Assembly: GCA_030538255.1 (NCBI GenBank)
Contig: JAUNUI010000005.1
Location: forward strand, 1-64,000
Direction: 5' to 3'
DNA from: Pelistega sp.
Lineage (GTDB): Bacteria; Pseudomonadota; Gammaproteobacteria; Burkholderiales; Burkholderiaceae_B
Length of the DNA stretch: 64,000 nucleotides
The translations under genes were made by a program, and so were the position numbers. Under the pieces are notes generated by a model. That model was not told the DNA's origin. It searched no databases and saw only the letters and a program-made list of their open reading frames with translations. Below are positions 20,941 through 29,165 of the stretch, piece by piece; the stretch's first letter is position 1, and the number at the start of each line of letters is the position of its first letter.

Positions 20941-21422
20941 TATTATAAAATCCTAATAAATACTTTATATTAATAAAATTTTACGTAAAAACATGCTTTG
21001 GAAACTTTAAATAACAAAGATTACATTTTGTATCTTATTGCTTTTGTGTTTATTGAGAGTCGCTTGTGTATCTTCTAACAGGTCGATGCAGACATATTAA
21101 GCGCTATGTGATGTCCCAAGTAAGCTTGTCGTCGCATGTTTAGTCCGCCGCTTTGACTAAGTAACATTCATTGATTTAAGTCGCATTCATTGACTTAAGT
21201 TTCAAACTTATTAGCAACGGCGGTTGAAAATTGACCACTATACTTAAGCCACAATCTTTAAATCGGCTTAGTGGTATGTGATAAGGTAGCTCTGTTCAGC
21301 TAAATAACCACACCTAGACACTTTTAGTGAGTTTTTATCTTAAAATACCGATAAAATCGTGCCCGCACCCAAGATAAATGCTAAAATAACAGAGTTAATT
21401 TTATTTGAGAGACAGGGAATAT
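20941..21422. other. Long AT-rich leader/intergenic region upstream of thrS
   Basis: About 480 bp without a gene. It holds a three-copy 19-bp direct repeat (21153-21208) and a bulged hairpin using ACCAC / GTGGT and TAAGCC / GGCTTA (about 21231-21275). The thrS promoter must be within it but is not obvious. Confidence 0.45.
21153..21208. repeat. Three-copy 18-19 bp direct repeat upstream of thrS
   Basis: TTGACTAAG, TTGATTTAAG and TTGACTTAAG begin copies at 21153, 21171 and 21190; the first two continue into CATTCA. The spacing is close to two helical turns, so iterated binding sites are possible. Confidence 0.6.
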
Positions 21423-21455
21423 ATGGTTTATTCAATGACACGAACTACGACTTAA
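21423..21455 (+). CDS. Threonine-rich leader peptide of the thrS attenuator
   Basis: Ten-codon frame MVYSMTRTTT with Thr at positions 6, 8, 9 and 10 (ACA, ACT, ACG, ACT) before TAA. AGGGA lies just upstream of the ATG (21414-21418). It ends 58 bp before the attenuator stem and about 110 bp before thrS. Four Thr codons in the last five, in front of threonyl-tRNA synthetase, is hard to explain by chance. Inferred role: a sensor of charged tRNA-Thr by ribosome stalling. Confidence 0.75.
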   Translation: MVYSMTRTTT

Positions 21456-21462
21456 TTATTCT

Positions 21463-21551
21463 AGTCGCGCTCGTGCTTGAAATTTGTGCTCCATAACAGT
21501 CTCTACGTCATGACGCGGCAACCTAGCTTAGGGAGTCGCGTTTTTTATTTT
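21463..21551 (+). promoter_or_regulatory. Transcription attenuator of thrS (antiterminator/terminator)
   Basis: The terminator is ACGCGGC (21513-21519), an inner CCTA / TAGG stem, and GTCGCGT (21535-21541), followed by a T-rich run TTTTTTATTTTT. The 3' arm motif AGTCGCG is duplicated at 21463-21469, only seven bases after the leader stop, and can pair with CGCGGC of the terminator 5' arm (6 bp including one G-U). The two pairings exclude each other. A ribosome at the leader stop would cover 21463-21469 and allow termination; one stalled on the first Thr codons would leave it free. This mirrors pheST and amino-acid operon attenuation. Confidence 0.72.
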
Positions 21552-21563
21552 TAAGGTTTTTCC

Positions 21564-23498
21564 ATGATTCAAATTACTTTACCTGATGGTTCGCAGCGCC
21601 AGTTTGACAATCCGCTTACTGTTGCTGAAGTCGCTACCTCAATTGCTCCAAGCTTGGGCAAGGCGGCTTTGGCAGGTAAGGTAACGACGAGCACGGGTGA
21701 AAGCAAATTAGTCGATACCAGTTATCTCTTGGATAGCGATGCGAACTTAGCCATTGTGACCGCGAAAGATGCGGATGGCTTAGATTTAATTCGTCACTCA
21801 ACCGCGCACTTATTAGCCTATGCAGTGAAATCATTATTCCCTGATGCGCAAGTGACAATTGGCCCAGTGATTGATAATGGCTTTTATTATGACTTTGCTT
21901 ATAAGCGTCCATTCACACCTGAAGACTTAGAGAAAATCGAAAAGAAAATGGCCGAATTGGCTAAGAAAGACGAAGTCGTTGTGCGTGAAGAATGGTTGCG
22001 CGATGATGCGGTTGAGTTCTTTAAATCTCAAGGTGAGATTTATAAAGCAGAAATCATTGCTTCAATCCCAAGTAATGAAACCATTAGTCTATACCGCGAG
22101 GGTGAGTTTATCGACTTATGCCGTGGCCCTCATGTCCCTTCAACAGGCAAGCTGAAAGTCTTTAAACTCATGAAAGTTGCTGGCGCCTACTGGCGCGGTG
22201 ACTCGAATAATGAGATGTTGCAACGTATCTACGGTACGGCTTGGGCGACTAAGGAAGAGCAACAAGCTTACCTAACTATGCTGGAAGAGGCTGAGAAGCG
22301 CGATCACCGTAAACTTGGTAAAGAGCTTAATTTATTCCATTTCCAGGATGAGGCACCAGGCTTGATTTTCTGGCATCCGAAGGGCTGGCAGATTTGGCAG
22401 CAGGTAGAGCAATATATGCGTAAAGTCTACGTTGATAATGGCTACCAAGAAGTCAAGGCACCGCAAATCCTCGACTTGAGCCTGTGGAAGAAGACTGGCC
22501 ACTGGGATAACTATAAAGAAAATATGTTTACCACTGAGTCTGAAAACCGTGCCTACGGTTTGAAGCCGATGAATTGCCCTGGTCATGTGCAAATCTATAA
22601 CGCAGGTCTGCATTCTTATCGTGAACTGCCGATTCGTTATGGTGAGTTCGGTCAATGCCACCGCAATGAACCCTCAGGTTCTTTGCATGGCATGATGCGC
22701 GTACGTGGCTTTACCCAAGATGATGGCCATATTTTCTGTACTGAAGACCAGTTGCAAGAAGAGTGCGCACAGTTTACTGAACTTTTACAAAAAGTTTACC
22801 GTGACTTTGGTTTTACCGAAGTCTTATATAAAGTGGCTACCCGCCCTGAAAAACGTATCGGTGAAGATGCGGTATGGGATAAGGCGGAAGACGCTTTAAT
22901 GGAGAGCTTACGTCGCTCAGCTTGTGAGTTTGAAATCTCACCAGGCGAAGGCGCTTTCTATGGTCCGAAAATTGAATACACCTTGAAAGATGCTATCGGT
23001 CGTCATTGGCAGTGTGGCACGATTCAAGTTGACTTCTCCATGCCAGTGCGCTTAGGTGCTGAGTATGTTGATGCGAATGACCAACGTCGTCCGCCTGTCA
23101 TGCTACACCGTGCAATCTTAGGTTCGCTAGAGCGTTTTATTGGCATGTTGATTGAGAATTATGCCGGTGCTATGCCACCATGGTTGGCCCCTGAGCAAGT
23201 TGTCGTTTGTTCAATTTCAGAACAATTTAACCCTTATGCACAAGCGGTTGTTGATCAGTTAACAGCACTTGGCTTTAGGGCTAGTGCGGATTTACGTAAT
23301 GAAAAAATTACTCGTAAAATCCGTGAAAATAGTATGCAGAAAGTACCTTATATCTTAGTGGTCGGTGAGAAAGAACGTGAAAGCCAGAGCGTGGCTGTAC
23401 GTGGTCGCGGCAATTTAGATTTAGGTGTCTTAACTGTTGATACATTTATTGCGCGCTTAGACAATGACGTTAAACTACGTCAAGATGTACAAGCTTAA
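21564..23498 (+). CDS. thrS: Threonyl-tRNA synthetase
   Basis: Class II synthetase charging tRNA-Thr. Domains: TGS (residues 1-62), second additional domain with the [12 protein letters not shown] editing motif (about 75-90), catalytic core with class II motif 2 [25 protein letters not shown] and the zinc Cys in [10 protein letters not shown], and the C-terminal anticodon-binding domain (about 540-640). Length 644 residues. ATG 21564 follows TTTTTAAGG. infC lies 21 bp downstream in the same direction, the usual thrS-infC order; rpmI and rplT do not follow here. Confidence 0.97.
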   Translation: MIQITLPDGSQRQFDNPLTVAEVATSIAPSLGKAALAGKVTTSTGESKLVDTSYLLDSDANLAIVTAKDADGLDLIRHSTAHLLAYAVKSLFPDAQVTIGPVIDNGFYYDFAYKRPFTPEDLEKIEKKMAELAKKDEVVVREEWLRDDAVEFFKSQGEIYKAEIIASIPSNETISLYREGEFIDLCRGPHVPSTGKLKVFKLMKVAGAYWRGDSNNEMLQRIYGTAWATKEEQQAYLTMLEEAEKRDHRKLGKELNLFHFQDEAPGLIFWHPKGWQIWQQVEQYMRKVYVDNGYQEVKAPQILDLSLWKKTGHWDNYKENMFTTESENRAYGLKPMNCPGHVQIYNAGLHSYRELPIRYGEFGQCHRNEPSGSLHGMMRVRGFTQDDGHIFCTEDQLQEECAQFTELLQKVYRDFGFTEVLYKVATRPEKRIGEDAVWDKAEDALMESLRRSACEFEISPGEGAFYGPKIEYTLKDAIGRHWQCGTIQVDFSMPVRLGAEYVDANDQRRPPVMLHRAILGSLERFIGMLIENYAGAMPPWLAPEQVVVCSISEQFNPYAQAVVDQLTALGFRASADLRNEKITRKIRENSMQKVPYILVVGEKERESQSVAVRGRGNLDLGVLTVDTFIARLDNDVKLRQDVQA

Positions 23499-23519
23499 AC
23501 TTTATTAGGAGATTTTAAG

Positions 23520-24038
23520 ATCGCAACCGATAAAACCCACCGTATTAATGGTGAAATCCGTACCCCAGAAATTCGTTTAATTGGCCTAGAGGGTGAACAA
23601 CTAGGTGTTGTCGCTATTCAAGACGCTTTGCGTCAAGCAGAAGAAGCGGAAACAGACTTAGTTGAAATTGCACCGAATGCGACACCGCCTGTCTGTCGTT
23701 TGATGGACTACGGTAAGTTTCGTTATCAAGAACAAAAGCGTCAACACGAAGCGAAAGCCAAACAAAAAGTTGTCCAGGTTAAGGAAGTTAAGTTCCGTCC
23801 TGGTACTGACGAGGGTGATTATCAAGTTAAACTACGTAACTTGAAGCGCTTTATTGATGATGGTGATAAAGCCAAGGTTACCTTGCGCTTCCGTGGTCGT
23901 GAGATGGCCCACCAAGAACTTGGTATGAAAGTGCTTGAGCGTATTCGTGATGATTTAGGTGATACCGTTACTGTTGAAGCAATGCCTAAACTCGAAGGCC
24001 GCCAAATGGTTATGGTTGTGTCACCAAAGAAAAAATAA
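23520..24038 (+). CDS. infC: Translation initiation factor IF-3, rare AUC start codon
   Basis: IF-3 discriminates start codons and keeps 30S subunits apart. The family N-terminus begins at ATC 23520 (reading [20 protein letters not shown]), with an AGGAG ribosome-binding site eight bases upstream (23507-23511) and no ATG, GTG or TTG between the thrS stop and this point. Starting at the first common start codon (TTG 23628) would delete 36 conserved residues. Non-canonical AUU/AUC/AUA starts are a known infC feature allowing IF-3 to repress its own synthesis. Product 172 residues with both IF-3 domains, ending VVSPKKK. Confidence 0.93.
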   Translation: MATDKTHRINGEIRTPEIRLIGLEGEQLGVVAIQDALRQAEEAETDLVEIAPNATPPVCRLMDYGKFRYQEQKRQHEAKAKQKVVQVKEVKFRPGTDEGDYQVKLRNLKRFIDDGDKAKVTLRFRGREMAHQELGMKVLERIRDDLGDTVTVEAMPKLEGRQMVMVVSPKKK

Positions 24039-24122
24039 TGCGCTAAGCTCAATTGGACTCGCAACTGGGTAAGCATCTTGCCAAGTCTGTTGCTTAAACC
24101 TATTGGGTACTATAATTTGATT

Positions 24123-24244
24123 CGTGCCTTAGCACGGAGTTAAATTGAATCTGTAAGGCATATCCTTTAAGATGCCTTACAGAGAACGCATTCGTTGAAT
24201 TGATGCTAGAGTGGGTAGCAATCTATATTGCGCTGCCTTAGCGC
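24123..24244 (+). terminator. Cluster of three hairpins between infC and gshB
   Basis: CGTGC-CTTA-GCACG (24123-24136), an 11-bp perfect stem CTGTAAGGCAT / ATGCCTTACAG (24151-24182), and GCGCT-GCCTT-AGCGC (24230-24244). None has a strong T tract, so factor-assisted termination or RNA processing is as likely as intrinsic termination. Confidence 0.5.
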
Positions 24245-24331
24245 GCATCTGTATTGGGTCGTCTGAACGAGAATATCTCCTGCTTATTCGAACGGTAGGA
24301 AGTTTCCCTGTTCTAAGTAGGAGTTATTATC

Positions 24332-25291
24332 ATGGAAGTTTTGTTTATCATTGATCCTTTGGTGCAATTGAAAGCCTATAAGGACAGTTCTGTGGCGATA
24401 ATGCGTGCCCTGCAGAAGCGTGGTCACAGCATCTTTGTGGCTTCACAAGGTGATCTCTATATCGAAGGGCAAGTTTATGCGCAGACGCATAAGATTCGTC
24501 TTGACGATGAGGCCGATCTTACGGAACCGAATTGGTGGACTTATGAAGGTGGCGTGCATGAGCGTAAGCTAAGTGAGTTCGCTGCGGTGATTATGCGTAA
24601 AGATCCGCCTTTTGATATGGAATACTACTATAGTTGCCATCTCTTAGCCTATGCCGAGAAGTTTGGGGCTAAGGTTTTCAATAGTGGTGCAGCAATTTAC
24701 TCGCATCCAGAGAAACTCACGATTACCGAGTTCTCTCAATTTACCTCTCCTACCTTGGTCAGCCGTAATATGGCTCGTCTTAAGCAATTCCATCAAGAAC
24801 ATAAAGACATTGTGGTAAAGCCATTGGATGGTATGGGTGGTGCGGGTATTTTTCGTGTTGCGCAGAAAGAGGTGAACTTTAGTTCGATCTTAGAGATGCT
24901 AACGCAAAATGGTCAACAGACAATTATGGCGCAACGCTATATCCCAGAAATTGTGAATGGCGATAAACGTATCTTGATTATTAATGGTCAGGTCGTGCCG
25001 TATTGCTTAGCGCGGATTCCTTTGGCTGGCGAGACACGCGGTAATTTAGCCGCAGGTGGACGTGGCGTGGCTCAGCCTTTGACGGCACGTGATTTGGAAA
25101 TTGCTCAAACTTTGGCGCCGATCCTCAATGAGCGTGGCTTGTTTTTAGTTGGTTTAGACGTGATTGGTGACTACTTAACCGAAGTTAATGTGACCAGTCC
25201 AACATGCTTTGTAGAAATCACAGAGCAGACTGATTTTAATGTTCCTGATTTCTTTGCGCAAGAGCTAGAGAAGCGCCTGAATTTAGTGTAA
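24332..25291 (+). CDS. gshB: Glutathione synthetase
   Basis: ATP-grasp ligase joining gamma-glutamylcysteine and glycine. The N-terminal MEVLFIIDPLVQLKAYKDSS, the middle YYSCHLLAYAEKFGAKVFN and the ATP-grasp segment VVKPLDGMGGAGIFR (about residues 163-177) with NGDKRILIINGQ and LDVIGDYLTEVNVTSPT are typical GshB. Length 319 residues. ATG 24332 has TAGGAG eight bases upstream. It heads the gshB-EIIA-ptsH-ptsI cluster conserved in Burkholderiales. Confidence 0.95.
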   Translation: MEVLFIIDPLVQLKAYKDSSVAIMRALQKRGHSIFVASQGDLYIEGQVYAQTHKIRLDDEADLTEPNWWTYEGGVHERKLSEFAAVIMRKDPPFDMEYYYSCHLLAYAEKFGAKVFNSGAAIYSHPEKLTITEFSQFTSPTLVSRNMARLKQFHQEHKDIVVKPLDGMGGAGIFRVAQKEVNFSSILEMLTQNGQQTIMAQRYIPEIVNGDKRILIINGQVVPYCLARIPLAGETRGNLAAGGRGVAQPLTARDLEIAQTLAPILNERGLFLVGLDVIGDYLTEVNVTSPTCFVEITEQTDFNVPDFFAQELEKRLNLV

Positions 25292-25306
25292 TCAAGTGAT
25301 GTGTTT

Positions 25307-25723
25307 ATGACAACGATTGCTATTATTGCGCATACGCCTATTGCCTCAGCACTTTTAGCGGGTGTACAGCATGTATTCCCAGCAGCTGAGCGGGTATTTA
25401 TTTTTGATATCTTGCCGGATGATGAGCCCGATGCGATGGTGACTAAGGTGCTTGAACAACTCAAAGACTCGGCACCAGAGCAAGTCCTTATTTTTACCGA
25501 TTTAATTGGGGCAACGCCTTCTAATATCGGTGTGCGTGTTGCGCAAAGTTTAAATGCAGCGCATATTAAAACCGAGCTCTTAACTGGCACGAATATCTGT
25601 ATGTTATTAAGTGCCGTGCGTTATCGTGATATGCCTATAGAGCAATTACAAGATAAAGTCATTGAAGCCGGTAAGCGCGGTATGCAAAGCATTGATTGTG
25701 ATGGCGGTGATGCTTGCTTGTAG
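25307..25723 (+). CDS. PTS EIIA component, mannose (EIIA-Man) type
   Basis: 138-residue phosphocarrier of the mannose-family EIIA fold: TTIAIIAHTPIASALL carries the phosphorylated His9, and FTDLIGATPSNIG is the second family motif. No EIIB, EIIC or EIID gene lies nearby, so it probably serves a regulatory phosphorelay rather than sugar import, as known for other beta- and alphaproteobacteria. ATG 25307 preferred over GTG 25301, which lies two codons earlier. Confidence 0.88.
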   Translation: MTTIAIIAHTPIASALLAGVQHVFPAAERVFIFDILPDDEPDAMVTKVLEQLKDSAPEQVLIFTDLIGATPSNIGVRVAQSLNAAHIKTELLTGTNICMLLSAVRYRDMPIEQLQDKVIEAGKRGMQSIDCDGGDACL

Positions 25724-25772
25724 TGCGTTAGTTTGTTAGTAGTGCGCTGCTTGTTGTTAGTCGCGTGAATAG
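25722..25772. repeat. Degenerate short repeats between the EIIA gene and ptsH
   Basis: Imperfect copies of TTAGTAGTGCG / TTAGTTTG / TTAGTCGCG after the EIIA-gene stop, inside the 140-bp gap before ptsH. Confidence 0.5.
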
Positions 25773-25863
25773 TACATGAATGAAGGCGCTAAGCAGTGTT
25801 GTATAAGGTCTCAGACAATGAGTGCCGTATTTTTTAAAAATTAAAATTTTAATAGGTTAGGAT

Positions 25864-26133
25864 ATGCCAGCTGTCGATATCGTGATTAGTAATAAATTAG
25901 GCTTACATGCGCGTGCAGCTGCTAAATTAACGCAGTTAGCCTCATCATTTAAGAGTGAAGTGTTTATTGCGCGAGGGCAAAATCGGGTGAATGCAAAAAG
26001 CATTATGGGTGTGATGCTCCTTGCTGCTGGCAAAGGCCTGACCGTCACCGTTGATGCCGAAGGTGAGGACGCAGATACCGCGCTCATCGAAATTGAAAAA
26101 TTATTTAATAATAAATTTGGTGAGCCAGAGTAA
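25864..26133 (+). CDS. ptsH: Phosphocarrier protein HPr
   Basis: Accepts phosphate from enzyme I on His15 (KLGLHARAAA) and passes it to EIIA. Ser46 in NAKSIMGVM is present, so HPr kinase regulation is possible. Length 89 residues. ATG 25864 follows TAGGAT. ptsI starts 13 bp after its stop. Confidence 0.95.
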   Translation: MPAVDIVISNKLGLHARAAAKLTQLASSFKSEVFIARGQNRVNAKSIMGVMLLAAGKGLTVTVDAEGEDADTALIEIEKLFNNKFGEPE

Positions 26134-26146
26134 AACGAGGTAGGAG

Positions 26147-27907
26147 ATGGGGCAGACAGCACAACAAGAAGTTCAGCATGATGCTGTGATGGTATTGCGC
26201 GGTAAGGGGGTTGCTCGTGGTATTGCGATTGGCCAAGCTGTCGTGATGGGAGCGACCTTACTTGAGGTGGACCATAGTTTTATTTCAGGTGATGAAATTG
26301 ATCGCGAATGCGAGCGTCTTGACCAGGCATTAGCAGCCGTGAATACGGAGCTGATACAGATAAGAAGCCGACTGCCTGAGGATGCTCCTAAAGAGCTAGC
26401 ACCTCTTTTAACCGTGCATAGTCTTTTGGTCTCTGACCCCATGCTGGCCGAAGATACGAAAGAAATTATTCGTACACGTAAATATAATGCGGAATGGGCA
26501 ATTAGTACCCAAGGGCAGATTTTGAGCTCCCAGTTCGCACAGATGGATGATGAATATTTACGCGAGCGTGCGGCTGATATTAATCAGGTGATTGAGCGTG
26601 TGGTGGCGACTTTATCTGGTGCTGAGCAGTTCGCCTTGCCGACGATAAACGAGAGGGGTGGCTGCGATCTTCCGATGATTGTGGTGGCGCATGATATTTC
26701 ACCTGCAGATATGTTGAATTTGCGTGAGGCGCATTTTGCCGCCTTCTTAACCGATACAGGTGGACCAACTTCGCATACCGCTATTGTTGCACGTAGCCTA
26801 GGTGTTCCCGCGGTCGTGGGGATGAGCAATGTGCGTCAATTGGTACGTGATCGCGAAGTGTTGATTATCGATGGCGAAGTGGGTTTGGTGATTGTCAATC
26901 CATCAGATTTAATTCTTGAACAATATCGACGCAAGCAACGCCAGCAAGCGGCTGAGCGTGAATTTTTACTGCTGAAGAAAGATGAACCTGCAATTACCTT
27001 AGATGGCGTGCCGATTCGCCTTGAGGCAAATATTGAACTCCCCGAAGAGGCGCAGGAAGCCTTAGCCTTAGGGGCTACGGGGATTGGTTTGTACCGCAGC
27101 GAATTCTTGTTTATGGGTCGTGATGATTTGCCTAGTGAGCAAGAACAATACGAAGCCTATGCACATGTCCTTAAAACCATGGGTGAGCGTCCAGTGACCA
27201 TTCGTACCCTTGACATCGGTTCCGATAAAACCTTAAGTGAGGAAGCCACGGTAGCGGTTAATCCTGCCTTAGGCTTACGTGCTGTGCGCTACTGCCTAGC
27301 ACGACCTGAGATGTTTATCACGCAATTACGTGCTTTATTAAGAGCCTCAGTGTATGGTCGCTTGCGTATATTAATTCCTATGATTTCGCATATTCATGAG
27401 GTGCATGCGGTTAAACGCTATTTGGAGCAAGCTCGAGCTGAATTGTTGGACGAGGGTGTCGCACTTGGTGATAAAATTGAGCTCGGTGCTATGGTTGAGA
27501 TACCAGCGATTGCGATTGCCATTGAGCCCTTTTTAAAAGAGTTAGATTTCGTATCAATTGGAACGAATGACCTCATTCAATATACTTTAGCTGTTGACCG
27601 TGTTGATAGCGAAGTGGCAGACTTATTCGACCCCTTGCATCCGGCTGTTTTACGCTTGGTGGCGAATACCATTCAGGCGGGTGAGCGTGCGGGTAAGGAT
27701 GTCTGTGTTTGTGGTGAGATGGCCGGTGAGGTTGACTATACGCGCTTATTGCTTGGTTTAGGCTTGAAGGGATTCTCTATGCATGCGCAACAGATTCCTG
27801 ATGTTAAAGAAATCGTTCGCCAAGCGCATACGAATATTCTGCGTGGTAAAGTAGCTCAATCTTTAAATTATGCGACGCCGATAGACCTGGAGCAGATTAA
27901 TGCCTGA
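26147..27907 (+). CDS. ptsI: Phosphoenolpyruvate-protein phosphotransferase (enzyme I)
   Basis: Autophosphorylates from PEP and donates to HPr. The active His210 lies in GGPTSHTAIVARSLGVPAVVG; the PEP-binding domain shows GIGLYRSEFLFMGR, RTLDIGSDK, the FVSIGTNDLIQY signature and CGEMAG. Length 586 residues. ATG 26147 has GAGG six bases upstream. Its last eight bases overlap the next frame. Confidence 0.96.
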   Translation: MGQTAQQEVQHDAVMVLRGKGVARGIAIGQAVVMGATLLEVDHSFISGDEIDRECERLDQALAAVNTELIQIRSRLPEDAPKELAPLLTVHSLLVSDPMLAEDTKEIIRTRKYNAEWAISTQGQILSSQFAQMDDEYLRERAADINQVIERVVATLSGAEQFALPTINERGGCDLPMIVVAHDISPADMLNLREAHFAAFLTDTGGPTSHTAIVARSLGVPAVVGMSNVRQLVRDREVLIIDGEVGLVIVNPSDLILEQYRRKQRQQAAEREFLLLKKDEPAITLDGVPIRLEANIELPEEAQEALALGATGIGLYRSEFLFMGRDDLPSEQEQYEAYAHVLKTMGERPVTIRTLDIGSDKTLSEEATVAVNPALGLRAVRYCLARPEMFITQLRALLRASVYGRLRILIPMISHIHEVHAVKRYLEQARAELLDEGVALGDKIELGAMVEIPAIAIAIEPFLKELDFVSIGTNDLIQYTLAVDRVDSEVADLFDPLHPAVLRLVANTIQAGERAGKDVCVCGEMAGEVDYTRLLLGLGLKGFSMHAQQIPDVKEIVRQAHTNILRGKVAQSLNYATPIDLEQINA

Positions 27908-28445
27908 GCTAAGCCAACAATACGAACCTCAGTATATGATTAAAGCAAGTGCTCAATTGAACAAGAAAGTTCAATCTACTAGGAGCGCTCAAACTACTAG
28001 GAAAGCAGAGTCTGTTAAGAAAACCCAATCTGCGCTGATGAGCATGGGTAAACATCAAACTCTCTATCGGAGCTTGGGCATGGGGTTGCTATTGAGTTTA
28101 AGCGCTTGTAGCAGTAGCACTTTGTATGAGCGTACAGATATTCACTATATTCAAGCTTGTGGCGATAAACAGCTGAGTTGTGCCCAAGTACAGGCTGACT
28201 TTACCCAGCGTTGCACTCGGGAGCATCGTGGTCAAGTAGTGCTGTTGGATGATTTGCGTCCAAACCGTTTACACTTGGTTTGTCGTCCTGCACCTGAAGA
28301 GAAGCCGAGTACGGGTACACCAACACCTAAGCCTGACACACCGAATATGCAACAGGCTTTACAGCAATCTTCGCCACAGGGGCAGGAGCAAGCCGTATCA
28401 GCTGATTCACCTGATGCTCCTGGTGCTAATTCTGACGATAATTAA
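27900..28445 (+). CDS. Putative lipoprotein encoded downstream of ptsI
   Basis: Start ATG 27900 overlaps the ptsI end by eight bases and has GGAG upstream, which favours coupled translation of 181 residues. However, the lipoprotein signal (MSMGKHQTLYRSLGMGLLLSLSAC) begins only at residue 47 (28038), leaving an unusually long polar N-region, so the real start may be 28038 or 28044, where I see no ribosome-binding site. The mature part has four more cysteines (QACGDKQLSC, RCTREH, LVCRP), then a Pro/Ser/Gln-rich tail. No family recognised. Confidence 0.65.
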   Translation: MPELSQQYEPQYMIKASAQLNKKVQSTRSAQTTRKAESVKKTQSALMSMGKHQTLYRSLGMGLLLSLSACSSSTLYERTDIHYIQACGDKQLSCAQVQADFTQRCTREHRGQVVLLDDLRPNRLHLVCRPAPEEKPSTGTPTPKPDTPNMQQALQQSSPQGQEQAVSADSPDAPGANSDDN

Positions 28446-28496
28446 TATAAGCGTAAACCTTGTGCAGTTCACTGCATAGTTGCATATCATCCGTGA

Positions 28497-29165
28497 TTAA
28501 CACAAGCCCATGCATTGCTCGAGATCAGGCTGGTCAGCATAAGCGTCTTGAATATACTTCACCACTTCGGTGGGCTCATCGGTCACGTGATAGAGCAAGG
28601 TATCACGCGGAGAGATATAGCCTTCATCAATTAAGGTAGTGTTAAACCAGTTCAATAATCCCGACCAGAATTCTGTGCCGACAAATACCACCGGAACGCG
28701 GTTGGCTTTACCTGTTTGGATTAATGTCAGCGCTTCACTGAGTTCATCTAACGTACCAAAACCGCCTGGCATAATCACATAGGCGCAACTATTCATAAAG
28801 AAAGTGGTTTTACGAGAGACGAAGTATTTAAAGTAGATACTATGCGATTGATATGGATTGTCATGCTGTTCATGGGGTAACTCAATATTTAAGCCTACGC
28901 TGGTGCCTCCTGCCTCATAACAGCCCTTATTAGCTGCTTCCATAATGCCTGGGCCACCGCCTGATATAATGCTAAAACCAGCTTCCACTAATAGCTTGCT
29001 GATTTCTACGGTTTTCAAATAGTTAGGATGATCTGGTTTGGTGCGTGCACTACCGAAGATGCTGACGGCAGCTCTGACTTCTTTTAGATGATCGGCTGCT
29101 GTTAATAGCTCGGCAGTAATCTCGTGAATTTGACCTTGAATAGTAGTTGCTCTAATGACTGACAT
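28497..29165 (-). CDS. LOG-family (TIGR00730-type) Rossmann-fold protein
   Basis: Members of this family are often mislabelled lysine decarboxylases; several cleave cytokinin riboside monophosphates (LOG enzymes). The diagnostic PGGFGTLDE motif is present near residue 130, with an upstream SGGGPGIMEAANKG phosphate-binding loop and VSIFGSAR. Length 222 residues. The start ATG ends at 29165 and overlaps the polA start region on the other strand; AAGG lies eight bases upstream, inside polA. Role in this organism unknown. Confidence 0.85.
   Translation of the reverse strand: MSVIRATTIQGQIHEITAELLTAADHLKEVRAAVSIFGSARTKPDHPNYLKTVEISKLLVEAGFSIISGGGPGIMEAANKGCYEAGGTSVGLNIELPHEQHDNPYQSHSIYFKYFVSRKTTFFMNSCAYVIMPGGFGTLDELSEALTLIQTGKANRVPVVFVGTEFWSGLLNWFNTTLIDEGYISPRDTLLYHVTDEPTEVVKYIQDAYADQPDLEQCMGLC

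Noticed and set aside
21423-21563. T-box riboswitch upstream of thrS
   Set aside because: No T-box sequence or specifier-loop architecture; leader peptide plus duplicated arm explains the region better.
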